The notes beneath the pieces are model-generated. The model was given only the letters and a program-made list of their open reading frames with translations. It was not told the DNA's origin and did not search any database. Both the position numbers and the translations under genes were made by a program. Positions 31,724 to 44,256 of a DNA stretch of 64,000 nucleotides are shown here, in pieces (within the stretch, counting starts at the first letter, position 1; every line of letters begins with the position of its first letter). Origin of the DNA: Takakia lepidozioides (Eukaryota; Streptophyta; Takakiopsida; Takakiales; Takakiaceae). The stretch spans positions 56,400,756 through 56,464,755 of the forward strand of contig CM060731.1 in the NCBI GenBank assembly GCA_030704615.1, in the 5' to 3' direction.

Positions 31724-34700
31724 TGGAGGAGGGTGGTCCCGACTGCGTCTCCTTTGTGCACCAGACGCGGTTAAAGAAGCTGCGAAGGTATTGGTACTCA
31801 CCAAAGGAGTACGAGCACAAAATAGTGGAAGCATGTGTAGACCTCCGTGCTTCCAAGGAACAAAACCCACAATGGACCAAGGATAGGCTGAGGTGTCCGT
31901 TTTGCAAGGTGGACATAAAAGACAAGATCCAACTCAACCGTCATTGTGTTGATACGGGTTGCAAGGCTGTTATTCCGCCCAACTTCAAGCCTTGGCCCAT
32001 ACCAGCATCTCAGAAAGGAGCCGCTGCTTTGAGATGCCGCGGCAAAAACTTAGTCCCCCGAAGTTTGGACGAAGTCAGACAACGGTACTAGAGGGCTTCT
32101 GGAACTGCGGAATAGCAGGTTGTGGACGAAGACCACTTTCAGGAAATGCCTGTGGGTCCCAAGAAACGCAAACTGAGTGATGGGGCGGCAAAGAAGGCTT
32201 CCGTCAGAGCAGCAAAATTTGCTCGCGATGCAAGAGCGGCTTCAGCGCAAGCGGGCAGGCAACAGCCGCCGCAGACCAGGAATACCCGGCAAATGCAAAC
32301 AATCAGTTCTTCAAGCGAGTCTGCCAAAAAGGAGTCCAATCAGTCTGCCCAATCTTCGGAAGGACACGGTCCACCTTCAACAGACAACTACATAAACTTG
32401 TCCCACAGGGTGGACATGCAGATAACAGAAGCAAGGAGACCACCTCCCTTCGCCAGACCGCTCAGCAGACCCAGTAGACTGGAGTCAACTCCCAACAGAC
32501 CGAGTCCAATGGCACTGAGAAGACCTCTGAGAAGATCGATGGCCCTCTCTGTCAGGGCACTCTGCTCTTACTTCCGTTTGGGGTTTCCTAGCATTGTGCC
32601 CACCAGCGGACGATCCACAGTTCTTCCCGTTCTTCTTCAGATTTGTGCAGATCGGACGGATGGCCGTGACCGTCCGCTAGGTGCAAGAAAATTGGTTGAA
32701 GTGCATTGCAGATGAGAATGTGGACGAATTAACAGACCAGCAGGTACTGCTCTCTTGTATCCCTCCAACAAGCATAAACTAGTCTGCTGGTGTTGTCTGT
32801 TACTGTTGTTCTCTTGGACTTCTGGTCTGTTGGTTTGTCTGCTAAGTCTGTTGGTCTGTTTGTGGGGTAAGACTGCTTGGTCTGCTTATGTCCTGGTCTA
32901 CTTATCTCAGTACTCTGGTAAACCCTCAACCCTCAGGTCTGCTCAGTCTGCTCATTTTGTTCGGCGGTCCACTCAGTCTAATGGTCCAGTCTGCTGCTCT
33001 AGTCTGCTCGTCCTCTATGCTGGTCTTTTGTACTAGTTTACTTTACTATTCACTTTGTTGGCCTTCACTTATGTACTTCGCTGGAGAGCAGGCTCATGTT
33101 GTTCGAGAGCGTGTTCGGACAGCCATTGCGGCTTGGAGAATACACACCAAAGACCCTCCTTTGCAAGTGAATGTGGTGCGGATAGAAGTGGACTGGGTTC
33201 AGGAATACATTTTGTGGAAGTATCTTGGGTCTCGCTGCTATAGAGGCATTGTATACTGAGGCATTTCTGGGCAGCCCTCATACTATCACCAGCCCTGAGT
33301 CTGTGCCAATTGGAGCGTTTCAGTAGACTAGCCAGCAGACTATTCAGCAGACTGTAGAGAACAATGCCGAGGACATTGTGGAGGACACTGCCAATGTGTC
33401 TGCCCACGAGACTACAGTGCAGACTGCACACGAGTCCATCCAACAGAATGCCCTCGTCCCCTCCAGCACAGGCATTTTTGGTGTTTGGAGACCGCCATTG
33501 CCGCTTGGTAATCCCACGCATGCAGATCTTACACTTCCCCGGTTTAGGGTCGGTGGATCAAGTGCCCACCTTGAATGGTATAGTGACCTTCACCACATTG
33601 TGACAGACCGGCGTTGGCCCTTTGTCCCTTTTCACTATTTCATGGAGTACACGATCGAGGAAGCCAACCAGGTTCTGCAAAGTGCAAGCATGCTTGCAGT
33701 TGATGTGCTTAGTGACCGAAGCAAACCGCCGCTGCTTGTTCAACTAATTCTCATGGATGACCCATGTCCGGACGAGCTTCGGCATATGGCTATGGCACAC
33801 CCAGCCGTTGGTGTGCAAGTAAAGCACTTGGCAGCACTGACAGCAGAGCAGTTGGACCGCATGACATCATCCTTCCTTCGACATCGATGGATGCAATTTG
33901 GTAATTTCACCTCGTACAGGAAATTGAGAAAGGGCTTGCATAGCCTTTGCATGGATCTACTACATGGAGAACCGCAAGCAAGGAAGGCGGTTCTGGATGA
34001 CGCTTTGGTATGGTTGTCAGTTGTCTAGGAGCGAGCTGTAATTGACATTGTCTTACACAAACCATATGTCTTTAGAGTCCTCTGGTCTGGAACTCCGTAT
34101 GAAGACCGCATATCCACCATTGGCCAGCTTGATTCCGCACTGTTGGCTCGCCAAATTGAAGATATTGGGCTCATCGGAAATTGCCTTGAAGGTATGCACT
34201 GTTCTCCGTCATTTACAAGTCCTAAAATTTCCCATGGATGAATGTCGAGTACTAAACCTGTGGTATGTTTCAAGGCGGGACGATTTCAAAGAAGAAGTCG
34301 TGAACAAGGCATTCAACTCGTTTGCCAGAGCTGCAAGAGACGTTCTCCTCGCAGTATAGGGCCATCCTAATTCCGATGGCGCTGTCCAGAAGACTACCGA
34401 GCCTTCATGTCCAGCAGACTGGCGAGGAGTCTGCTTAGCAACACATGGTCTCGCACGCAGCCCAGGAGACTAGAAATACCAGGGCGTTTGGGTCCCAGGA
34501 GCAGACTCAGCACACTCAGACTCCTACTCACCGGAACCTTTTCCCATCCAATGACAATGACTCTTTCTTCCGGGAGACTAGGCAGACTGACCAGACCATA
34601 CAGACTGACCAGACCGGACAGACCGGGCAGACTGCCCAGGCAACCAGGCAGCAGTATGGAGAACAGCCTGGACTAGAAGACCTGCCGACAGTAGGCGTCC

Positions 34701-36120
34701 AGCACTCTTTCATGAGGCCACCATGGAATTTTTAACGTCCTGGCTTGCACTGGACTGGTGCGGTGGACCATTCACCCCAATTTAAGCTCGGAAATTTTGG
34801 AGAACCAAATTTTTTTGCGTCTACAGACAATGTAGCCAGGACATTGGTAAACCCCTCTTATCCATCGCCCCGTGGCCTACGTCCTATTTCCATTGAGCTT
34901 AGTTTGGTTCTAGTTCGTTCACTGGCGAAAGCCATCGATGATCTTGACGTGATCGGACCAATGTCCGGCCCAGTACCCCGCATAATAGACCTTACTATAG
35001 AATCCAATGTGGAATCCCCCTATGTGAAGCCATTGTTAGCTATGGACGAAGACCCTAACAACAAGCTTGACGGCAAAGTTGATAGACTCATCGTCGGCCT
35101 GGACGACCACGCTGAAAGGACTTCCCAGGAGATTGAACTCGAGAAGACTTCCTAGGAGACTGCCCAGGGGACTGCACTGATTGTCCAGGAGACTATTCAA
35201 CAGACTTCCCAGGAGACTGACTTGGAGAGAGTCCAGCAGACTGTCCAACAGACTGCTCAAGAGAGGGACTTGGAAGGAGTCCAGTAGACTGACTCTGACG
35301 TGCAACCTGTCTGCCAAGAGCCTCCCCAGGACGCTGCCCAGGAGCCTTCCCAACAGGAGAGTGGCTTGGATGTAGACCAGCAGACTGCCCATGCCATTGC
35401 CGAGACTGCCAATGCACATGAAACTACGATGGAGCCTGACCAACCTGTGCAGGAGACTGCCCAGCAGTCTGTCCAGGAAACTTCCCGGCAGACTGCAGAG
35501 GAGACTGGAGAGGACTCTGCTCATAACGGCACAATGGACGACCCAACCCCACCCACTCGGGTTGTTCCTGCACTGTGAGAGCATTTTACTTACTGATGTT
35601 GCACCTTCATTATATTATTGAACGTATTATTGAACTTGCAGGATGTTCGTCTCATGAGGGATGTGCACATTGTGACATCACCATCGTCTGCAGTGGACTT
35701 AACCCATGCCCATGGACCTGCCAATGCACCCAACGTCGGGTCGACGACAAAGATGGGTACCATAGACGAAACGCCGCCGGGTGTGCGGGTGAGTTCCATA
35801 CTTGCCACGCGTGAGGCTGCGAGGACCGGTCCAGGAAGTGTCAACAAGCCTCCTGACGTTGTTGTGTTGAGAAGCCGGACAGTCGCCCTGCGACAGTGTC
35901 TACTCACTCCAATCCATCGACATCACCTTATGCTCCCCAAAGTAGAGGCAAAGTGAAGAAGCGGGATGTGCTGGACCTCGCCAAAGAGGTTGGGAAGGGT
36001 CCTGCTCCCAAGAAAAGTGGCCCCAAGAGAAAGTCCGGTGTGTTTATGAACAAGGACCGTAAACTGGTTTTGAGATGGACAAGGAAGTCATTCTTTGCCG
36101 CGAGATCCAGCAGTGAATAG
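31724..36120 (+). pseudogene. MULE-B ULP-type cargo gene, N-terminal and middle exons
   Basis: The first exon starts at ATG 31724 and encodes a zinc-finger-like region (RCPFCKVDIKDKIQLNRHCV then DTGC), followed by a nuclear-type KKRKLSDG-like stretch. Later exons: 33084-33259 (AWRIHTKDPP, VDWVQEYILWKYLG), 33378-34028 (an unrecognised domain with RRWPFVPFHYFMEYTIEEAN and LLVQLILMDDPCPDELRHM), about 34060-34190, about 34270-34360, about 34745-35575 (RIIDLTIES, a SUMO-interacting-motif-like core, then QQT-type repeats) and about 35640-36115. The same exon order and motifs occur in MULE-C. In-frame stops lie near 32089, 34026 and 35153, among others. The function of the middle domain is unknown. 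Confidence 0.75.
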
Positions 36121-36429
36121 TATCTGTTGGTCTGTTTTTTTGTTTTTTTTTTGTGAAGACACTGAGTCTACTCAGCACAGTCTCCTGCTATTCTCTGCTG
36201 ATCTGTCATTTCATACTTTTCGGTCTACTCAGTCATGTTTGTCTGCTCAGTCCCATCTCCTTTACACAGTCTCATGTTGTTGTCGGTCTTGGAGAGTCTT
36301 CACATACTCTTGACAGATAATCTGGTCAGTCAGTCTGCTTGCTCTTTTCGTGTGCTCGGTCTTCTCGTCTGGTCAGTCTTCTCGTCTGTCTGACTAGTAT
36401 AGGGGGCTTTACCTCACTCTGCTCTAGTC

Positions 36430-37555
36430 TGTGCAGATTGACTTCTCGGTTTGATAAACTACATCGTAATGAAGTGGATGCCGGTGGTTCCATGTTGCAC
36501 TTTTATAAGAGGGACCCATGTTTTGCATGCGGAGTTGACCATGATGACCTGAAGGCAATTAACAAGGTTGAGTCCAAGTGCACGGATAGACTGCTGGAGC
36601 TATGGTGTCGCTTCTATGAATAGTCAGCTGATTCAAAGGTGGTAGCTCTTCTGCCAACATGGACGTGGGCCGTGATGAAGATCCACTAGGAGGGGCCACG
36701 CAAAAGACTACTGGATAACCTTCATGCTGCCTTCAGCAGCGAGTGGCATGGCAAGGACCTAAAAGACTGCGAGTTTATTTTGGCTCCGATTGGTGAAGAG
36801 TAAGGACTCCCTTGTGCCATCTGTTCTATCGGCTCAGTCGGCTCATTCTGCTCAGTCCGCTCAGTCTACTCAATCCGCTCTGTCCACTCTGTCTGATCAG
36901 TCCACTCAGTCTGCTCTGTCCGCTTGGTCCGCTCAATCCGCTCAGTCTTGTCAGTCCCCTCAGTCGCTTGGACTGTACAGAAGACCCAGAGTGTTGGGCG
37001 TGAGTGGACTGGACAGAAGACTGACGAGGGTGTCTGCTGAGTATGCTAAGTATGCTGAGTCTGTCGGCATTGCTTGGTCTGGTCAGTATTTCCTTTTTGT
37101 GATGTGTTGCGTGATACCCATTGCAGGGGGCACGAGTCTTCTATGCATCGACCTTCGGAAAGGGTCCTACACTCACCTGAACTCTGCATCGTGCTCCATT
37201 CATTATGCCGTGGATTTGGAGGCTGCATGTCGAGTGCTTGGGCTACTCGCAGGAGGCTCCGGAGTGGCAGGAGGTTGTTTGTGCATTTCAATTGCACCAG
37301 CCCGAAGTGCCAGAACAACCATTCAGTTGGGAATGTGGCTTTTACGTCATGTCATTCATTCAAGTTTTTTATGAATGGGTGAAATTGCGAGGAAAGGTTG
37401 ACAAGAGTAAAAGGCAGAGAGAGGAGTGCCTTTCACTGCGACCTGGTTTACTTATAAGTTTGCACTTGGCCAGCGACTGCAATGTGCAAAATATATTGTG
37501 CACGGTTTGGAATGTTTGGAGAAAGCTGGTAGATAGTTGTGAGGCTCGGATGTAG
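36430..37555 (+). pseudogene. MULE-B ULP/SENP-type (C48) cysteine-protease domain
   Basis: C48 proteases cut SUMO or related tags. A first exon (about 36445-36790) reads CFACGVDHDDLKAINKVESK, then DLKDCEFILAPIGEE, the region before the catalytic His; it has stops near 36621 and 36688. After a repeat-filled intron the last part reads LCIDLRKGSYTHLNS, then WEC in FSWECGFYVMSFIQVFYEWV, with Gln six residues before the Cys as in the family (Q-x5-C). The catalytic His-Trp pair is not visible; MULE-C shows Asp-Trp at that place. A frameshift separates the LRKG and WEC parts. AATAAA follows at 37590. Confidence 0.8.
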
Positions 37556-38620
37556 TGTTTGTACGTGTCATGTGAAGTTTTTGTACCAAAATAAAAAGTG
37601 CTTATGCCTTACTCATCCATTGGTGAATGATGAATATTGTTGATGCCTTTGGGCACTACATTGTTACTGCACTGTCAGTCTATTGTTTCGAAGACTAAAG
37701 AATATATGAAGAGTACATGTGAATGTATCCACCTGCAAAGTCAGTCTGCGGATGGACACTCTAGTTTGAGCCAACAGGTTACAAAACCGTCAACAGACGG
37801 CTGGGAAGACTGACAGCAGGCTGCTGGGAAGACTCATTGGAAGAGGAGAGTCCTCCAGCATGGCAGAGTCCGGCAGACTGACATATGGGATTGGGAACCA
37901 TGAGTCCTAGTCTGAACAACATGTGTGGTGAGAGTCCACTACTCAACTTTGCAATCCTTGTAGTCGGCCTCCGAGACTAGACTGATACCACTAGAATGGA
38001 ATACAGGCCATCCGAACTCTTGGCTATGGATGAAAACTGCAATCAGCATGCACTTGGGAGAGCTAGAGTACAGGCGGATGGCATTGGCCAATAGTCTGTC
38101 AAGTCTGGTCAGCAGAGTAAGTGAGGGTCTAGCGTACTCAGAATGGCGAGTCTAATGGGCAGACCGCATGAGGGTCACTGGTCAGCCGCGCAGGTACGTT
38201 CAGAACCAGGAGACTGGTCTGCTCAGGAGATTGTGTACTCCGCACCCTACATACTTTGTTTTCTTGGTGACAGACAGGTCAGACTGATTACAAGCCTATA
38301 ACCACAATGGTTCGAAGGCTGGCACAACAGACTGATTGAAGACTGAGCAAAAGCCTGGTACAAAAGACTGCTTCAGACGCCAGAAGACTGGTGGAGCATA
38401 CTAGTTCACACGTCAGAAGACTGGTTCACCAAGCTAGTCCAAACACCACAAGACTGGTTGGCAGATAGGTTGGATAAAGAACTCCTCCAGTGTATCCGAA
38501 AAAGACAAAATCTCTTCAGGCTTCACAAAAGGTTTACCCAAAAGTCTTGTGCACATGCAATCATACCGCCGCAATTTTATTTCATCGGGAGAATGATAGT
38601 GTAGCATTTCCTATATTTTT
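37556..38620. other. Intergenic region between the convergent genes of MULE-B
   Basis: Contains the ULP-type poly(A) signal at 37590-37595 and many AGACTG/CAGACTG-type repeats (for example AGAAGACTGGTT from 38380 on). No gene. Confidence 0.55.
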
Positions 38621-41600
38621 TTACTTTACTTTACAACTGATATACGGTCTGCAACCCTGCGGATTGTGGGGTATATGTATGCTGCAGGTGTTGGCACCAA
38701 CCCTCTTCCCTGTTTTGTGTAAGACTCTGGGTCGCGTTTTCCGTGCCTCAACAAAATCTCGTTTCCTTTTCAGCGACATATTGTTGTTGTCATTTACAGA
38801 ATGGAAGCTCTTTGCTGCCGCATGGTGCAACATTCCTGCAGCACTCTTGGCAAGAATATCAACAAGCTGCCCCCTACAGATACGAAGAGAAGATAACACA
38901 TGTTTCTCCAAGTATTTGTCGTCACCAACAATACGAAGTATGTCTGCAAATTCTTCGTCCATGGAGGATGGTACAAGGACAGGCTCCGCATCATAGGGGA
39001 AGTCATCTGTGGAAGGGCCTTCTGTTGCATTTCCCAAACCCTCTTCGTCGTGGCCACTTGCATGAACCCTAAACACATTATGCAATCCTCCATGAATGGT
39101 TCCCAACGCCGTGCCACAAGCGCGCACTATGAGTCCATCCTGCAAGTGTGGATGAAGCAACTTCAGGACTCGGACTTGATGCTTGTACAAATTGCCCTTC
39201 ATTGCCCATGGGCAAGTGCAAGAAGCCCATTCACATCCGGGGTTGTAAACATTGTAAATTGTGTTTGGGTGATTGGTGCTTAGAACATAGGCCGGTTGCC
39301 CAGGATGGAACAGAAGAGTGACATTGCAGGCTAGGATGTCGCGTGCCGCAAGCACAGAACTGGACATGTACTTCTCATGTTTGTCATTCCTTATGAATCC
39401 GTACGTCTTCAGGTGAATTGCATACCAGTAGTATGTTAGCACACGGCCTATGAGTTCCCATATGAGCCAATCCACTCTACGCCCAGTCATTTTGCCTTTC
39501 CCCATCCTCAGTCTTGCCCTCAAGTTTCCATGGTATGCCTCAATGCTAGCGTTTGTGTCTTGACTGGCATGCGGAACATGGCGAGCTGTTGTACACCACA
39601 TTCCTTATCGATGTAGTCCAGAAACTCATGCCCATTCGGATATTTATTTCTCATGCCTCGGAGCGCTCTTGCTACCCACGCAAGACCTTCTTTGGGATTG
39701 CTTGGTCCACCTCTACAGTACATGAGGTCTCCCATATCTTTCGCAAGTTTGCGGCAGTGATAGGATCTTTGGTTTTCACGCATGATTGCTTCACCCAAGC
39801 CCGCCGAACATGCCAAAGGCAAAGGAAAATGAGCACTCATTGGAAAACAGCCCTGCAAAGTACACACGCCCACATGAGAGACTTCAAAGGGACTTGGCCG
39901 GTGGACTTGGGTACTAACCCAGTAGACTCTGGTGGACTGGTCTGCCCGTTGTTCCAGTGGACTTGCCCAACGGATTCAGCCAGCAGACTCGCCCACTCTG
40001 ACTTGCCATGAGTTGCCCTCACGAGACCGTCAGCAGACCTGACCACGCTGACCTCGCAGTGAACTTGCGTAAATGAGTCTTGCAACGGACTTGGCCAGAG
40101 GGCATTCCGAGCGGAATGGGTTGCCAGCAGACTTCCGAACAGTCCCCTTCGGCGGACTTCGCCTGCCAGTGGACTTGCTGGACCAGACTGAGCTCGCAGC
40201 AGACTGGCGCACGTGAGTCTTGCAGCGGACTGCTTGCGAGCAGTCCTTTCCGGCGGATTGGCCTACTAGCGGACTTGCCCTTACGAGACTAGCAGCAGAC
40301 TTACCCAGACTTTGCTGGCTGCACACCCGAGCAGACTGTCCTTGCAGCATACTTGCGCAAGTGAGTCTTCCAGCAGACGTTGCTAGAGGACATTATCAGC
40401 GGACTGGTTTGCCAGCAGACTTGCAGAAAGGAATGGGCCGGACTTGCAGCCAGGACTGCGTTGTATGGCAGTGGACTTACCAAAGAGATAGACAATGGAC
40501 GCACACGGCGGACTTGCACGCGAGTGTACAGGAGGGTACGTACAGAAACTTACATTATGGCATTTATTTCGGCGTCGGCATCGTCCACAATGAAGGCATT
40601 GGGTCGCCAGTCCGGCATTTCTGCGAGGAGTGAGTCCCGCAAGGCTGCCATCCACGGCACCAGGTCTGTTGTCCGCTCACGCACGCATATGATGTGGTAT
40701 ACCGTTAAGCCACTCGTCGAAGACCATCAACGTGTACAATGGGAACTGTTCAAATGCTGAATGTCAGATGTTGCCAGTGTGCATACATCCACTAGTTCTG
40801 CAACCGGATAAATTGTGAAAGGGATGAAAAGTACATTGTGGTGATTTGCCCCGAAGGTTGCATCGCATGCAACGATAGCATGGCCTAATTGAAGCATTTG
40901 CTTCTTCTGCCACTTAGTCTGTATGCCGATTGTGAATGTTAAGTCACCATCGTAGTGCTTGAATGTTGGCGCCAATTTCTCCTCTTGATAGAAGAAGACC
41001 GATGTCGGATTTTGGTCTTTCCACATGCGGACATTCTCCACATCGTTGGCATGTTTTTTGAACGTTTGCCACGCCCGTTTCTCGGCCAAGTTGCGCACAT
41101 CTTGCTCCAACAAAAAATCGTCTCGTGTCCATGCATCCCCCAACCCGGTGTTGTTCATGATGTGCTCTTTATGTTCCATCATGATTTGGGCAACTGACAG
41201 GCCTCGGCACAGACACTCCATGACCCATGCTTTCAATTCCTCGCTAATGTGTGGTGCATAGGCATGGCGAGTGTTCCTGAACTCAGCGGACTTCCCATGA
41301 CAGGCGTTCCCTTTCACGTCTATATGCTCCATATTGTTGTATACGTGAGGACACAAATGTCGGGGGCGAGATAGCATTGCTGGACCTTGAAACAGCATTG
41401 GCAACCATGCTTGTAAGACAACTTCTTTCTCCTTGGGCCTTTATGAGGGTGAGATGTTCCAGCACCCACAAGAGGTCCTCCACGTTTGAGTTTGGGATCC
41501 TCCATTATCGCATTGTTGGTGCGTTTGTCATCTGGACCGTAGCAGCATTGATACCTGGACATAAAAATCACAATCGATATCCATCGACTTCTGGAAGCAT

Positions 41601-42000
41601 GAAATCACAGTACGTGGGTACAAAAAATGGCAACAGACATGCAGTCAGACTACAAAAGGACGATGAGGATGGTGCACACATGATATTGTTCAGAAAACTG
41701 TTGGCTCTCGGCTCTTTTAGCATGTCGGGTTGCACTTTAGTATGGACATTCACCCAAAACTGAGTGGGGTAGTCCACCAAACTCTGCTCTCCAAGGAGAA
41801 AGTCATCAACTCTATCCCACGGTATGCAGGCCTTTTGAACATTCACTCGGGCACTCTTCCAATGGAGGTCCTTCGTGTTGAAGGGTCCTGGTTTGGGTGT
41901 TTGCAAACTTTGTCGAAGAGGTCGTATAATCCAGCTTCCTATTTTTAGTATATCATCGCCTTCTGCTTCCACGTCCATGCCCTGTACAGTACAGAGGACA
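38621..42000 (-). pseudogene. MULE-B transposase (FAR1/MuDR type, DDE plus SWIM)
   Basis: From about 41985 down: an N-terminal region (MDVEAEGDDILKIGSWIIRP), a zinc-binding-like segment (YQCCYGPDDK … GCQCCFKVQQC), then the DDE core. First Asp: IVACDATFGANHHN (ORF 40727-41404). Second: FIVDDADAEIN near 40580. Glu: NASIEAYHGNLRARL at 39530. The C-terminal SWIM is CTCPWAMKGNLYKH: the third metal ligand, normally Cys, is Tyr. The last 326-codon frame is open to the stop at 38621. A repeat-filled intron spans about 39870-40560. Frameshifts occur near 40640 and 41340. The family gave rise to plant FAR1/FHY3 regulators. Confidence 0.85.
39880..40550. repeat. CAGCAGACT-type repeats in the MULE-B transposase intron
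   Basis: Dense imperfect copies of GCAGACTTGCC / GCGGACTTGGC-like 9-12-mers. They share the (A/G)GACT core with repeats elsewhere in MULE-B and MULE-C. Confidence 0.7.
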
Positions 42001-42127
42001 TGCTTCAGAAACTGCAAGAAACGCGCCACAGTACACTGGACACGATGGACAACGTGCAAGGAGCATCCGTGCGCACGTTCGCGGCTGCTGGCAAGTGGCA
42101 GGCGGCATGGATAAGGTTTGAAATCAT

Positions 42128-42692
42128 GCCCTAAAAATGGAGGGCTCAGATGGCATTTACCAATAGACGGTCCAGATGCGGCATCGTCAGTGGACTGGAG
42201 GAAAGCGGACTCATGGGCGGCGGACAAGCGGGCAGACTGTTGGGTGGACTGGCCGAAACTCGCACAGCGGACTGGCATGGATGGCACGGATGGGTTTCTC
42301 AGAATGGACGATCCAGATCGTTCGGTCGGCGCGGACGGGCAGACTTGCAGACTGGGGCGCAACAGACGGGCACAACGGACTGTTGGGTGGACTTGCGAGG
42401 ACTGGCAGAGCGGATTGGCGTGCACAGCGGACTGGCCGGTAGACTGGCGGTTTGGCGGACTGAGGGGAACTGGACTCACAGGCAGCGGATTGTCGGGCGG
42501 ACAGGGGGCGCGGCGGAGTGCGGTGCGGGGTGCGGTGGAGCGCGGGCGCGGCAGCAGCAGGCGCGGTTGGGCGACCGTGCGCATCGGCGGGTGGGGGGGG
42601 TCCCGGTGGGGGGAGCCGGGTGTCCGTGCGCAGGGCCCACCGGTCAGCTCACGCGTGCACCATAACGTCCCAATTATTGTAAAATGAGAGGC
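42128..42692 (-). repeat. MULE-B right terminal inverted repeat
   Basis: Inverted match to 29423-29750: the outer ~85 bases are nearly the same and the inner hairpin (GCCCTAAAAATGGAGGGCT) is conserved. Longer than the left end because more GGACTGG-type units lie between. Confidence 0.88.
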
Positions 42693-42702
42693 GATGGACA
42701 AA
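42693..42702. repeat. Target-site duplication of MULE-B, right copy
   Basis: GATGGACAAA, identical to 29413-29422. Confidence 0.93.
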
Positions 42703-44250
42703 TATGGTTGGGGTGCTGAGAGAGATGTTAAGAAGGATCCCCGTGCAGTCGAGAGGTATGAATCTTCATGTATGCAGAAGGGATGTCTTAATTGAGACTG
42801 GACAGGGGAGAGGCAGATTGTGAGGTCCAAGGATTCGAGCGAAGTTGTCTTGCGAGGGTGGGTAGGTTATGGATGGTAGAATCTTCCAAGAGGATAGGAG
42901 GGACAGGATAGGGCGTAGACATAGGATTTTGCATTTGTTGCGGAGATTAGGATTAACATAGAAGAAAATGATGGGAATGGACCAAGCAGGGGATAGGGGA
43001 CTTATAGAGAGCGGGAGGGATGCATCAGGAGCAGGAGTTGGGGAAGGTAGAAGAGCGAAGGGAACTGCAGCTGCCCTTTGTTGCTGAGATGAGTGAGGCG
43101 CCGCTTGCTGGGTTTGGAGCTGAGAGACCTATAGGTCCGAGGAGCTGGAGGTCGAGATCTCCCCAAAGGGGTCGTAGGAGTGGTCGATGAAGCCCGCTGG
43201 GCGTTGCTTCTTCCATGCTCCATTTTCTCCCCCCTTTTCTGTTTCGATGATGGCTTGAAGAATTGAGAATGCGTTGCTAAGAGAGTCTGAGGATCTGGTC
43301 AGAGACTTGGTCCGAGTGTGTGGACCAATAAAGTGATCATACTGAGCCCAAACCCCTGGCAGAGATGTGCTGGTGTTACCAAGAAGCTTGTCTTCGTCCA
43401 TAATGGCCAGAATATGGGTGTTGGGGGTGAGATCTTCGCAAAGGCCTGGGAACTCCTCCGAGTAAGCCCCCCATGTGACTGCAGATGTGGATGGTAGAGA
43501 GTATAGAGGGAGGTTAGCTTGGAAGTAATCATTTATTTTGTTGCATAACATTGGAACTGGGCTGCTGTCCATAGGGCTCTTGGAAATGAAAAATTGAACA
43601 TCCCGTACCGAGATCCATATTGAATCGAAGCTCATATTGTCCCTGCTTATCACCAAGAATGTCGGGCAAGGATTCTTGTGGTAAACCAATGGCGTGAGGC
43701 AAGTGGCTACCGGGTTTTGACAGGAGGGCCGACCTTTTAATGTGAGCTGTGAGCAGCCTTTGAGGAGTAGTTGGGGGAATGAGCAGAGCTTTGCACAGAT
43801 GTTTGCCATGACTGGGTTGTGCGCTATTGGCGAGTGGCGTGGAATGTGGCTGGGGCCTGCTGAGGAGCCTAGTGAGTCTAGAATCCTTTAAGAATGTTGC
43901 CGGAGGTGGCATTCTTGCCGTGTACTTTTGCCATTTCCAATTCCCATGAGATCAGCGTTGACATTGGTAGAGGCGCAGGTGGAGAGGCATGCTCCAGGAG
44001 GATGTTGGAAGCTTATGAGCCCATTTTGCCCTTGGTACCTGATTCCTGTTGTAGTTTTGCTGATGATCCTGAGGTGAAAGAAGGCTTGAAATAGGGGGCG
44101 TTGGATAGGATCCTGTACCGCTTTCCTTCTTTTAGTAGGAGGAGAGTTAGAGATTTGCTTGACTGCATAGTCCCAAGCCTGGAAATTTGTACTTTGGCTA
44201 GGCTGCGAGTGGACATATGCTGAATGAGGCGGACAATTTTGTAATGGCAC
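42703..44250 (-). mobile_element. L1-type LINE copy 2, middle portion (ORF1 region)
   Basis: Minus-strand LINE sequence between MULE-B and the hAT-like element. It holds overlapping frames 43888-44256, 43529-43912 and 43129-43809, which together look like one decayed ORF1 with two frameshifts. The 42703-43128 part is ORF1-ORF2 spacer. Confidence 0.7.
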
Positions 44251-44256
44251 TGGCAC
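43129..44256 (-). pseudogene. LINE copy 2 ORF1, C-terminal part, frameshifted
   Basis: Frames in sequence: PPHSAYVHSQPSQSTNFQAW (from 44256), then TFLKDSRLTRLLSRPQPHST, then SRDNMSFDSIWISVRDVQFF to a Ser-rich end (ISTSSSSDL). No domain is recognised beyond low-complexity Pro/Ser/Gln content normal for L1 ORF1 tails. Assigned to the LINE by position and orientation. Confidence 0.6.

Larger units (their letters stand above)
29423..42692. mobile_element. MULE-B: 13.3-kb Mutator-like element with ULP/SENP-type cargo
   Basis: Flanked by a perfect 10-bp target duplication and ended by GC-rich inverted repeats starting GCCTCTCATTTTACAATAAT. It carries a ULP-type gene on the plus strand (31724-37555) and a transposase on the minus strand (38621-42000), convergent. 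It sits between ORF1 and the endonuclease of LINE copy 2. The layout matches Kaonashi-type MULEs, which carry ULP-like genes. Both genes contain stops and frameshifts. Confidence 0.92.

Noticed and set aside
42118-42687. 189-codon Gly/Trp/Arg-rich frame
   Set aside because: Lies wholly in the right terminal repeat of MULE-B; composition comes from GGACTGG repeats.
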